DNA of 9,237 nt from UBA2040 sp002332715 (GCA_029242295.1 JAQWUF010000169.1:1-9237); one strand, 5' to 3'; counted from the first letter of the stretch, positions 1 to 7,525 are shown. Notes: generated by a model not told the origin, from the letters alone. Program-made: numbers and translations.

Positions 1-86
1 GTCTCCTTAGAGAACAGAGGAAAGACACTAAACCGTACGGAGTTAAACAAAAAAACCCCAGTAAGTTAATACAGAGGCTTTTTCTG

Positions 87-159
87 TTGTCCCACTAGGT
101 CTCGAACCTAGACTCTTCAGTACCAAAAACTGACGTGTTGCCAATTACACCATAGGACA
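87..159 (-). tRNA. tRNA-Gln (anticodon UUG)
   Basis: Read on the minus strand, a full cloverleaf can be folded. The acceptor arm TGTCCTA pairs with TGGGACA with one G-T wobble. The D stem is GTGT/ACAC. The anticodon stem TCAGT/ACTGA holds the loop TTTTGGT, with TTG at positions 34-36. The T arm is CTAGG/CCTAG around the loop TTCGAGA. The discriminator base is A and CCA is not encoded. It delivers glutamine to CAA codons (and CAG by wobble). No other tRNA is visible next to it, and it has its own promoter about 45 bases upstream. Confidence 0.95.
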
Positions 160-202
160 GTTTCACAACGTTCGCTTAGAAATGGTGTTCTTTACGCGGT
201 GG

Positions 203-232
203 CAAATTTATGAATAAATTCATTTCTCACAA
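203..232 (-). promoter_or_regulatory. Bacteroidota-type promoter of tRNA-Gln
   Basis: On the minus strand TTG (232-230) is followed by exactly 19 bases and then TAAATTTG (210-203). This matches the Bacteroidota primary sigma consensus TTG-N19-21-TAnnTTTG. Transcription would start near 197 and give a leader of about 37 bases before the mature tRNA. The spacer contains an inverted repeat, ATGAAT-AA-ATTCAT (210-223), that could be chance in AT-rich DNA. Confidence 0.6.
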
Positions 233-428
233 TGGAAAAAGTTTATTTTTTGCACTTTTTTCATCCTTATTAAGCGAATGCTCTGTTTTCTTGTATTTTT
301 TTAGAAAAATTCACGCCAAAAATCTTTTCGTGCATGGGATATATTCCTAAATTCGCAAGGCAATAACAGATGTCTGGTTTGAGAATGACGAACACAAAAA
401 CTTCAAGCTGACAGACTAAAACAACACT
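233..428. other. AT-rich intergenic region before the DUF2723 gene
   Basis: No gene is supported here. The stretch must carry the start signal for the large gene at 429, but I find no convincing TTG/TAnnTTTG pair on the plus strand. The nearest matches are TATTTTTTG at 244-252 (one base too long between TA and TTTG) and TAAATTCG at 348-355 (one mismatch), both without a good upstream box. The last 70 bases are A-rich, as is common before Bacteroidota start codons. No riboswitch-like fold was recognised. Confidence 0.4.
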
Positions 429-3400
429 ATGACATTTAAAAAATGGAATACGTACCTAGGATGGTCCGTTTTTTTAATCGCTACAATTGTTTACTTCGTA
501 ACGGCAGAGCCAACAGTAAGTCTTTGGGATTGTGGAGAGTACATCACTGCTGCTTACAAATTGGAAGTTGGTCACCCACCAGGTGCGCCTTTGTTCATGG
601 TTATCGGGCGAATGTTCTCTTTCTTCGCTGCGCCTGAAAATGTTGCCATGTGGATCAACAGACTAAGTGGATTGAGTAGTTCATTTACAATTCTATTCAT
701 GTTCTGGTCCATCACCATGTTGGGCAAAAAGATTCTTCTGAATCGTAAAAGTAAATTAACATCTGGAGATCAAATTGCCATTTTAGCAAGTTCATTTATC
801 GGAGCCTTAGCCTATACATTCTCTGAGTCCTTCTGGTTCTCGGCTGTTGAGGGTGAGGTATACGCCATGGCATCTTTGTTTACTGCGGTTGTCTTTTGGG
901 CAATTCTGAAATGGGACGAAGAAATGGGCATTGTCCAAAATGGAAAATTAGCGGATAATATTTATCCCGATCGTTGGTTGTTGTTGATTATGTTCTTGCT
1001 CGGTTTGGCAATTGGAGTTCACCTTTTGGGTATCCTTGTTGTACCTGCTATCGGCTATACCATTTACTTCCGTTACAAAAAAGAAGCGAATCTAAAAGGC
1101 ATTCTAATTACAGGAATTGTATCGATAATTGTCCTAGGATTTATTCAAGAAGGTGTTATTCCAGGTACAGTCAGCATTGCCTCAAAATTTGAGGTTATGT
1201 TCGTTAATTCTCTGGGTTTACCATTCTTTGCGGGAACGTTGTTCTTCTTTGCTGTTATTGTGGGTGCAGCGATTTACTTGATTCGTCGCGCGAGACGAAC
1301 AGGCAATACCTTGATGTACAACATTACAATGGGAATGATTTTCTTGTTGATTGGGTACGGTTCTTTCGCGGTCATCGTTATTCGTTCCAACGCAAATACG
1401 CCATTGGATGAGAATGATCCTGAGAATCTAGTCACGCTTCATGCCTATTTGAAACGGGAGCAATACGGATCGTCACCGCTGGCAACTGGTCAATACTGGA
1501 ATTCGAAAGAAACTGGCGGGGCGATGGACAACGGAAGATGGAATGCTGGTGCTAATAATTCAGAATGGGACAGTTATTCACCGTTTTACATTCGCCGTTT
1601 TGTAGTTCAGAAAAACGATGCCGATATCAAAGGTTTCAAAAGCGAAAAGGCAGCAATTAAACATGCTAAAGCCCTTGGGTCAGGAACTGAAGTGACCGAA
1701 AAATATTGGGAATCTAACTCGGGGACGGCGCGAATGAATAGAATACCGACATACGATCAAACCACTTTTTTCCCAAGGATGTACAATGATCAAGATGCCA
1801 CGAAAATTCAGGGCTACAAAGATTGGTCCGGGTATGATTCCAGAGAGGATGCAGACACTGAGATTGGAAAAGACGGCAAACGATTACCAACATTTGGTGA
1901 AAACTTGACGTATTTCTTCAGTTATCAGGTCAATTGGATGTACTTCCGCTATTTCCTCTGGAATTTCTCTGGCCGACAAAATGACATTCAAGGTCATGGC
2001 GATCAAATGAGGGGGAACTGGATTTCAGGTTTCAGTTATATAGATAATGCACGATTAGGGAATCAAGATGAGGCAGCGCCGTATTATACGAGCCAAAATC
2101 CATCCAACAATAAGTTCTTCTTTTTACCGCTTATTTTGGGAATAATTGGATTGATATTCCATTATTATAGAGCACCAAAAGATGCCTTTATTGTCAGCCT
2201 CGTTTTCTTATTCACGGGTCTTGCCATTGTCATTTACTTAAATCAAAAACCATTTGAACCAAGAGAACGAGATTATGCATATGCTGGCTCCTTCTATTTC
2301 TTTGCGATTTGGATTGGCCTGGGTGTTTTAGCACTCTACGAAGCTTTCCAGAATTTCGGCAAGGAAGAGTGGAAGAAAATCGGAATCGTTGGTGCAGCGG
2401 GATTATTGGTTGCTATTTTCTTAGATATGTATGCTGACACCTCTTATCCTAATGTGATGAGTTGGATTACAATGCTCGTTATTGGTGGCGGTGCTCTTGG
2501 ATTAATGTATGGATTACGAAAAGTGATAGGTACGGACAAACAAGGCGCTATTGTCGCGGGGGTCATCGGATTATTTGTTCCATTAGTTATGGGAATTCAA
2601 GGTTGGGACGATCATGATAGAAGTGAAAGAACTTTTGCTCACGATTTGTCTACAAACTATTTAGAATCATGTGGACCAAATGGAATCTTATTCACGAATG
2701 GAGATAATGATACCTTCCCATTATGGTATATGCAAGAAGTTGAAGGAGTGCGCACAGATGTGCGTGTTGCCAACCTTTCTTTGATGCAAACAGACTGGTA
2801 TACCGACCAAATGAAAATGAAGGCATACGAATCGGAGCCTTTACCAATCAAGTTTAGAGAAGATCAAATTTTAAACTATGCGGGTAATACCGATCAAGTG
2901 TACTTCTTTGATTTATTGAACATGACTTCTATTGGTGTACCAAACAGTCTTCGAGATAAGATGATTAAAATGCGTTTGAAAGGTAACGAAGCAATAGCGA
3001 CCCAAGCTCTTGATGCCTTGAATGTTCAAATGATGGGCAATATGGCTGCTTATACCACTACGGATGCTAACTCAGTTAACCGTTTGGAATTGATTAAACA
3101 AGCTATGTCGACGAACATGTCTAGTGATTTGGCGAAGAATATCATTTCGAAGTTTACAGCTGCAAACGAATTGTTTAACGGTATTCGTTCAGGTTCATTC
3201 AAATTTACAGATCAAAGTCAAATTCAGAAATTTCAAGAAGATATTACTGCATTCGAAACGAAATGGGATTTCTGTAATATTGATGATGCAATGGCCTTTG
3301 TTAGAGACGATGCGAATTTGGTAAGTACTGAAAGTAATGGGGTAATGCGAGTTTTCCCAAGTAAAGGATTTGTTTTACCAGTTGACGTGGATAACGCAAT

Positions 3401-4595
3401 AAAATCAGGGGTAATTACCGAGGCAGATAGAGAAAACTGCGCGAAGGAAGTTCGTTTCTCATTCAACAAACAAGCGATTCACAGAGAACAAGTAATGATC
3501 CTTGATATCCTTGCCAACAACGATTGGAAACGTGGAATTTATTTCTCTTCTCCTTATGGTGGTGATGCTTCAAGAGCTTTGTTTGATGCTCGATTGTTGA
3601 AACAAAATGGAATGACGTATGAATTGAACCCAACGGACGACAAAACGACGTATTTGAATACAGAAGTTATGATAAGTAACTTGATGAACAAGTATAAGTT
3701 CGGATTGATGAACAAAGAAGGCGTTTTAACAGATTACTACGCTCGTCGTCACACAAAGCAATACAGACAATACTTCGAAATCCTTACGGATCAATTGGTG
3801 CGTGAAATGGACGATGCAATAAGAATGAAAACGGACGGTCCGGCTTACGTTGCGCAAATGCGTGCGAGAGGACAAGAAGACGAAGCATTGCGCGTCGAAA
3901 AAATCATGAAGGATGGTGACAAAACGATCGCAGACAACAAGAAGAAAATCGTTGATTTATTGGATTTCTCTGTGAAAATCATGCCAACGAATCTTATTAT
4001 TGATCATGGTGAGCCTAGTCAAGGAAGAGAGAATTACGAATTGGGTGGAGTGAAAATTCCTAGTCAATCAGATGGAAGTCTGCATGCATACGTAACCAAC
4101 TATTTTGCGGCAGGTGCCAAAGAAAAAGGGAACAAACTAGGGCTAGACTTGGCGAATCAATTGGAGTCAATTATCAACTATTTTATGACGAGCGATCCAA
4201 GAATTGCCATGAAAGCAAGAAACACACCTGACTTGTTTGCTGCCATGGATTCTTATTTCAAGATTTCAATTGCAGCCAACGATGCCGAATTTGGCGATAG
4301 AGATGGTGCTTTGGCAAAAAGAACAAATGCAAACATTAAAAAATGGTTTGGTTCTACCTTGCCTTCTCAATATGAAAAATTGAAGAATGCGGCAGTCGAC
4401 AATGGAGAATCAACACGGCGTAGTTCTGTATCTGGACGTTATTCAACTATGTTGTACAATGCAGAAGATCACATGAAAGCCATGGCCGTTTTCTACGGTT
4501 TGATGAAAGATGACACCAAACTAGCGCCTCCAACTCAGCCAAATGGTGGAGCTGGCAATATTGACTTAAATCAGCTCATGCAGCAAGGTCAATAA
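429..4595 (+). CDS. DUF2723 membrane protein, candidate protein O-mannosyltransferase
   Basis: This 1388-residue protein belongs to the DUF2723 family, which includes human TMEM260, a protein O-mannosyltransferase with a GT-C-like fold. The first loop after membrane helix 1 holds the family signature: Asp34 and Glu37 in WDCGEY, then GHPPGAPL at 48-55. Such acidic residues in the first outer loop are typical of GT-C catalytic sites. Several membrane helices fill about residues 10-320. A soluble, probably periplasmic loop of about 170 residues (320-490) follows, then FGENL (489), a second set of helices from about 565 to 725 including PRERDYAY at 611-618, and a soluble C-terminal part of about 650 residues starting with the conserved NGDNDTFP (757-764). 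It is longer than the roughly 1000-1150 residues I expect for the family. The ATG start directly precedes helix 1. A role in mannosylating exported proteins is inferred from TMEM260 and from known Bacteroidota O-glycosylation, not shown here. The frame is intact throughout. Confidence 0.9.
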   Translation: MTFKKWNTYLGWSVFLIATIVYFVTAEPTVSLWDCGEYITAAYKLEVGHPPGAPLFMVIGRMFSFFAAPENVAMWINRLSGLSSSFTILFMFWSITMLGKKILLNRKSKLTSGDQIAILASSFIGALAYTFSESFWFSAVEGEVYAMASLFTAVVFWAILKWDEEMGIVQNGKLADNIYPDRWLLLIMFLLGLAIGVHLLGILVVPAIGYTIYFRYKKEANLKGILITGIVSIIVLGFIQEGVIPGTVSIASKFEVMFVNSLGLPFFAGTLFFFAVIVGAAIYLIRRARRTGNTLMYNITMGMIFLLIGYGSFAVIVIRSNANTPLDENDPENLVTLHAYLKREQYGSSPLATGQYWNSKETGGAMDNGRWNAGANNSEWDSYSPFYIRRFVVQKNDADIKGFKSEKAAIKHAKALGSGTEVTEKYWESNSGTARMNRIPTYDQTTFFPRMYNDQDATKIQGYKDWSGYDSREDADTEIGKDGKRLPTFGENLTYFFSYQVNWMYFRYFLWNFSGRQNDIQGHGDQMRGNWISGFSYIDNARLGNQDEAAPYYTSQNPSNNKFFFLPLILGIIGLIFHYYRAPKDAFIVSLVFLFTGLAIVIYLNQKPFEPRERDYAYAGSFYFFAIWIGLGVLALYEAFQNFGKEEWKKIGIVGAAGLLVAIFLDMYADTSYPNVMSWITMLVIGGGALGLMYGLRKVIGTDKQGAIVAGVIGLFVPLVMGIQGWDDHDRSERTFAHDLSTNYLESCGPNGILFTNGDNDTFPLWYMQEVEGVRTDVRVANLSLMQTDWYTDQMKMKAYESEPLPIKFREDQILNYAGNTDQVYFFDLLNMTSIGVPNSLRDKMIKMRLKGNEAIATQALDALNVQMMGNMAAYTTTDANSVNRLELIKQAMSTNMSSDLAKNIISKFTAANELFNGIRSGSFKFTDQSQIQKFQEDITAFETKWDFCNIDDAMAFVRDDANLVSTESNGVMRVFPSKGFVLPVDVDNAIKSGVITEADRENCAKEVRFSFNKQAIHREQVMILDILANNDWKRGIYFSSPYGGDASRALFDARLLKQNGMTYELNPTDDKTTYLNTEVMISNLMNKYKFGLMNKEGVLTDYYARRHTKQYRQYFEILTDQLVREMDDAIRMKTDGPAYVAQMRARGQEDEALRVEKIMKDGDKTIADNKKKIVDLLDFSVKIMPTNLIIDHGEPSQGRENYELGGVKIPSQSDGSLHAYVTNYFAAGAKEKGNKLGLDLANQLESIINYFMTSDPRIAMKARNTPDLFAAMDSYFKISIAANDAEFGDRDGALAKRTNANIKKWFGSTLPSQYEKLKNAAVDNGESTRRSSVSGRYSTMLYNAEDHMKAMAVFYGLMKDDTKLAPPTQPNGGAGNIDLNQLMQQGQ

Positions 4596-4603
4596 AGGCA
4601 AAT

Positions 4604-5218
4604 ATGAAAGTTTTTAGAACCCCGCGTTTTCCTACTTGATTGTATCCAAGAAGAACGTGGGGTTTTTCTTCGTCTGATCATTCGGTTTATTTGACTTTCG
4701 ACGATGGATCCACGCCCAAACTTAAATCCTGGATCCTCGACTTTTTAAAGCAAGAGAACATTCCCGCTACTTTCTTTTGTGTGGGCCAAAATATTGAAGA
4801 TAACCCAAAAGAATTTCAGATGATTTTGGACCAAGGACACCAAGTTGGCAACCATACCATGCACCATTAGAAAGGGAATAAAACCAAATGGATTGACTAC
4901 AATAAGTCAATTGAAAATTGCGAAGAGTTGACCAGTACGCGCTTGTTTCGCCCTCCTTATGGTCGAATATCAATGTGGCAATCCGCTCGATTGGCGAGTA
5001 AATACAAAATAGTCATGTGGTCGTTGTTGAGTTACGATTATGACAAGAATGTTACCATTGAACTAGTTTTAAAAAATTCCCAAAAAGAAATAAAAGCAGG
5101 TGACATTTTAGTAGTTCATGACAATGAGAAAGTCGAAGAAAGACTAAAAGAGTTACTACCTGAATTGGTTCGAAATATTCGAGAGAAAGGTTTGAATTTT
5201 AAAACTATTTCCGCTTAA
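4604..5218 (+). pseudogene. polysaccharide deacetylase (NodB family) with two in-frame stops
   Basis: One frame from ATG 4604 to TAA 5218 gives 204 codons, the usual length of small Bacteroidota NodB-family deacetylases, if two internal stops are read through: TGA at 4637-4639 (codon 12) and TAG at 4868-4870 (codon 89). All catalytic motifs survive. TFDDG is at 31-35 (catalytic base Asp33, metal ligand Asp34), HTMHH at 84-88 (metal ligands His84 and His88), RPPYG at 116-120, and the C-terminal motif VVHDN contains His172. The TAG directly follows His88, where relatives usually have Leu or a similar residue, so TTG to TAG is the simplest change. An intact enzyme would remove N-acetyl groups from envelope polysaccharide. 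It starts 8 bases after the DUF2723 gene and so probably shares its transcript. Restarts at TTG 4640 or TTG 4928 would give only half domains. It is either a recently inactivated gene or a sequence with two base errors. Confidence 0.85.
4616..4667 (+). terminator. terminator-like hairpin within the 5' end of the deacetylase frame
   Basis: ACCCCGCGTT (4619-4628) pairs with AACGTGGGGT (4654-4663) over 10 base pairs with one G-T wobble. The stem can be extended by AGA (4616-4618) against TTT (4664-4666). The loop is 25 bases. The 3' arm runs into T5 (4663-4667), as in an intrinsic terminator. It lies 20-70 bases after the DUF2723 stop codon, where a terminator is expected, but also inside codons 5-22 of the deacetylase frame. 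The long loop and short T run reduce certainty. It may stop most transcripts before the damaged gene. Confidence 0.55.
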
Positions 5219-5708
5219 AAACGGGAACCGTAGAACAAGGTTCGCCATACATAATCGATTTCACGACGGGTTGCAATTTTTCCACCATGCACACCATTGC
5301 AAAATCAGGAAAAGGAATATCTGAACAACCTTTTATGATGACACGACCATCCACAAATTCATCCGTTGAAATTTTATCGATGTTTTTAACAATCAATTTT
5401 TTCAATAATTCATCTTTAGAACCTACGATATACGCTTCACATACACCTTGAAGTTCCGAAGAAACAAGCATATACGCCCAAGTTGGAACGATAGCATCTG
5501 CAGAGCAGAATATACGAACCGCCTTGTCGGCATATTGCGACCAATCGTGATCTTTTATCCAGGAACGAAAATCTTTCTCTTTCAGAATCATTCCCTGCCA
5601 AAGCTCATCCGCGATATCAATATCCATTAAAATATACTTTGGTTTGTAATCCGCCAAATCCATTGAGATCAATCCACTTTCTTTTACCTTATTTCTAATT
5701 TCTTCCAT
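5205..5708 (-). CDS. DUF2480 family protein
   Basis: A 167-residue soluble protein with the conserved blocks of the Bacteroidota family DUF2480. These are KEKDFRSWIKDHDWSQY (about 43-59), CSADAIVPTWAYML (68-81), IKGCSDIPFP (125-134) and the C-terminal MYGEPCSTVP (153-162). Cys68, Cys128 and Cys158 sit in the best conserved motifs. There is no signal peptide or membrane segment, so it is cytoplasmic. No biochemical function is established. From memory, relatives often lie near SUF iron-sulfur assembly genes, which would fit cysteines acting as metal or cluster ligands, but no such genes are in this window. The 3' end overlaps the convergent deacetylase frame by 14 bases. The ATG at 5708 gives the standard family N-terminus. 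Confidence 0.9.
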   Translation of the reverse strand: MEEIRNKVKESGLISMDLADYKPKYILMDIDIADELWQGMILKEKDFRSWIKDHDWSQYADKAVRIFCSADAIVPTWAYMLVSSELQGVCEAYIVGSKDELLKKLIVKNIDKISTDEFVDGRVIIKGCSDIPFPDFAMVCMVEKLQPVVKSIMYGEPCSTVPVFKRK

Positions 5709-5716
5709 TGGTTGTA

Positions 5717-5724
5717 CAAAAATA
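5717..5724 (-). promoter_or_regulatory. possible -7 box for the DUF2480 gene
   Basis: TATTTTTG on the minus strand matches TAnnTTTG. It ends 8 bases before the ATG at 5708, so transcription would start only about 3 bases upstream of the start codon, an almost leaderless message. No TTG was found at the right distance upstream, so this rests on one box in AT-rich DNA. Confidence 0.3.
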
Positions 5725-5769
5725 CACTTATTAGCCCAAAAGATGAAAGTCTAAATCGGTCTAAAAAAG

Positions 5770-5777
5770 TATTTTTG
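5770..5777 (+). promoter_or_regulatory. possible -7 box for the lipoprotein gene
   Basis: TATTTTTG on the plus strand matches TAnnTTTG and would give a leader of about 20 bases before the start codon at 5803. No clear TTG lies 19-21 bases upstream. The place where it should be is occupied by two direct copies of GTCTAAA (5749-5755 and 5759-5765), which could be an activator or repressor site. Confidence 0.35.
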
Positions 5778-5802
5778 TTTAATAGAACATAAAAGAATTA
5801 CT

Positions 5803-6225
5803 TTGAAACGAACATCCATTTTAGCCTTATTTTTTTTAGCCTTCGTCTTCAATTCTTGTGGAGGAAAAAATAAAATTGTTGGAGAATGGACCTTGATGGA
5901 CATTGATTATACCGAGCATTTGAAGAACATTGATCCGATTTTAAAAGAATCTTTCATAGATGCGATGGACAGACAAAGCGCCAACATATTGAACAAAACA
6001 TTTTTTAAATTTGAAGAGCCAGATGTTTTCACAATCACCTCACCAAAATTTGATGGAACAATTGCGACGAACCTTGGCAGATGGGCGATGAACGATGCTA
6101 AAGATTCAATTGTTATAGAAAATGGTGAATTGGAAAGTTACGCTGTATTCTACACAGAAGATAATACACTTTTATTTCATTCAGGAGAAAAACCGTTTCG
6201 GATTTTAACCTTGGTGAAAAAGTAA
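5803..6225 (+). CDS. small lipocalin-like lipoprotein
   Basis: A 140-residue protein. It starts with a lipoprotein signal peptide: Lys2 and Arg3, a hydrophobic stretch from about 5 to 16, and FNSC with Cys19 as the lipidated residue. After Cys19 come GGKNK rather than the acidic run linked to surface export in Bacteroidota, so a periplasm-facing lipoprotein is more likely. The mature part begins KIVGEWTLMDI, resembling the first strand of Bacteroidota lipocalin-like domains (VGxWxL), and ends in alternating hydrophobic strands such as RILTLVKK. The ligand is unknown. The start is TTG at 5803; no in-frame ATG would keep the signal peptide, so TTG is the most credible start. The rhomboid gene follows after 54 bases and may be co-transcribed. 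Confidence 0.8.
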   Translation: MKRTSILALFFLAFVFNSCGGKNKIVGEWTLMDIDYTEHLKNIDPILKESFIDAMDRQSANILNKTFFKFEEPDVFTITSPKFDGTIATNLGRWAMNDAKDSIVIENGELESYAVFYTEDNTLLFHSGEKPFRILTLVKK

Positions 6226-6279
6226 ACTGCCATTGTGTCGTATAAATCAAGTGGGCACAGTCTTTGACTATTTCGACTT

Positions 6280-7089
6280 GTGAAAGGTCAAAAAACGCAC
6301 CCGTTTGGTTCTACGTTAGAAGCGATTCTTTATCCGCTGTTATTGGTCATAATTATGTGGCTGGTCTTTTTTGCCGAACAACTTTTTACCAGTATCAATT
6401 GGGTTCGATTAGGTGTTTTTCCTCGAACGACGCAAGGTTTGGTCGGTATTCTGTTTATGCCGCTAGTGCATGCACCGAAGGACATTAATCACATTCTAAA
6501 TAACTCTTTGCCGATTTTAGCATTAACGGCGACTCTCGTTTATTTTTATCGTGAAATTGCTCTTCGAATTTTCATCCTGTCATGGATTTTAACCGGACTG
6601 GGTGTTTGGATAATTGCTGCAAACAATAACTCCTATCACATCGGTATTTCGGGAATAATTTACGCTTTGGCCGCATTCATTTTCTTTAGTGGCTTCATTC
6701 GAAAGTATCTTCCTTTGCAAGCTATGGCGTTATTCGTGGCCTTTATGTATGGAGGATTGGTTTGGGGAGTTTTTCCAGCTGAGGAACGCATTTCTTGGGA
6801 AGGTCACTTATCCGGTGCCGTCGTAGGATTGATTTTGGCCATTTGGTATTCAGATCGAGGACCCGTTGCCCCGAAATACCAATATGAGATAGAAAAAGAA
6901 ATGGGAATTGAACCGCCTGATTTGGAAGGTCAATACTTAGCGAAAATGCGACTATTGGACGAACAACAAAATGAAAAAGAACGTATTCAATCCTTGAATA
7001 TAAGTGCTCCTATCAAAGTAGTTTATTTCTATAGAGAAGTTCCGCCTAACGCGCCGAAGGACGGAAGCGACTCTTCAAAATCCCATTAG
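6280..7089 (+). CDS. rhomboid family intramembrane serine protease
   Basis: A 269-residue membrane protein with the rhomboid catalytic dyad. Ser124 lies in HIGISG (120-125, GxSG motif) and His176 in WEGHLSG (173-179). The fold-marking segment around HAPKDINHILNNSLP (64-78) carries the conserved His71 and Asn74/Asn75 that stabilise the oxyanion. About six membrane helices span residues 15-190, followed by a soluble tail of about 75 residues that is charged and ends in the VVYFYRE segment typical of flavobacterial members. Rhomboids cut single-span membrane proteins within the bilayer; the substrate here is unknown. The GTG at 6280 is chosen because an in-frame TGA lies at 6265-6267 and the next Met (26) falls inside helix 1. 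The last 44 bases overlap the opposing phosphatase gene, so the final 14 residues are coded on a shared duplex. Confidence 0.92.
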   Translation: MKGQKTHPFGSTLEAILYPLLLVIIMWLVFFAEQLFTSINWVRLGVFPRTTQGLVGILFMPLVHAPKDINHILNNSLPILALTATLVYFYREIALRIFILSWILTGLGVWIIAANNNSYHIGISGIIYALAAFIFFSGFIRKYLPLQAMALFVAFMYGGLVWGVFPAEERISWEGHLSGAVVGLILAIWYSDRGPVAPKYQYEIEKEMGIEPPDLEGQYLAKMRLLDEQQNEKERIQSLNISAPIKVVYFYREVPPNAPKDGSDSSKSH

Positions 7090-7525
7090 ACTGAAAGGTT
7101 TCATCCCAACTATCAAACGGAAATTTTATGCAAATATATTCAGCCGTTCTCATTTCTATTTGGGTATCCAAAAAATAGTTGGCCAAGTCTGAAATCCCGA
7201 AGTTATGACCGATTAGCACCAAATCATCCGGGTGGTTTTCTTGCCAGATCAATTTCAAATATGTTTTCACCGAACACAGGTACAATTCTTCTGTGAAATC
7301 AGTTTCTTCTTCCGAAAAATTGGCAGACAATCCTTCCAAAGTTTGACGTGAACGTTTGGCACTCGAACAGATGACTCTACATGTCGTAAAGTCTAGTTCA
7401 CCAGTAAGATAGGTTGAAAGTTCAGCGCATTGTTGCCAGCCAAGAGAAAGCAATTCTCTGTCGAAATCTTTGCCTGTTGGAGATTCCTGGTCTGTTTTGG
7501 CATGTCGGATAAGATGAAGAAGCAT
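7046..7525 (-). CDS. SixA-like histidine phosphatase family protein
   Basis: A 159-residue cytoplasmic protein of the histidine phosphatase superfamily. The N-terminal LIRHAK holds Arg7 and the phosphorylated His8. SSAKRSRQT (54-62) supplies a second phosphate-binding Arg58. EELY places the acid Glu80, and IGHNFG gives the second catalytic His107. The small size without insertions fits the SixA group, whose E. coli member removes phosphate from phosphohistidine on signalling or PTS proteins; the substrate here cannot be told from sequence. Its start codon ATG (7525-7523) lies in CATG shared with the divergent gene at 7524, and its 3' end overlaps the convergent rhomboid gene by 44 bases, so it is boxed in on both sides. 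The promoter must lie inside the coding region of the neighbour; the closest match is an imperfect TACATTTA. Confidence 0.9.
   Translation of the reverse strand: MLLHLIRHAKTDQESPTGKDFDRELLSLGWQQCAELSTYLTGELDFTTCRVICSSAKRSRQTLEGLSANFSEEETDFTEELYLCSVKTYLKLIWQENHPDDLVLIGHNFGISDLANYFLDTQIEMRTAEYICIKFPFDSWDETFQSNGILKSRFRPSAR

Noticed and set aside
33..40. CCGTACGG palindrome at the left edge.
   Set aside because: Only eight bases, no partner site and no gene context inside the window.
48..83. Possible terminator after tRNA-Gln on the minus strand (A5-GCC ... GGGG-T7).
   Set aside because: Only A-T pairs plus two G-C pairs form, with mismatches between; the T7 run alone is not enough.
2657..2851. 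Minus-strand frame of 64 codons, and similar short frames at 443, 974, 3124 and 3233.
   Set aside because: All are shadows within the conserved DUF2723 coding sequence.
4767..4973. Minus-strand frame of 68 codons across the deacetylase.
   Set aside because: The plus strand carries the NodB motifs here; the minus translation shows nothing recognisable.
4604..5218. Stop-codon reassignment or selenocysteine use to explain the stops in the deacetylase.
   Set aside because: TGA and TAG both occur, other genes in the window end with TAG, no selenocysteine insertion element is evident, and neither site is a catalytic position.
6264..6488. Alternative plus-strand frame of 74 codons at the start of the rhomboid gene.
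   Set aside because: Overlaps the rhomboid in another frame and lacks any protein-like pattern.
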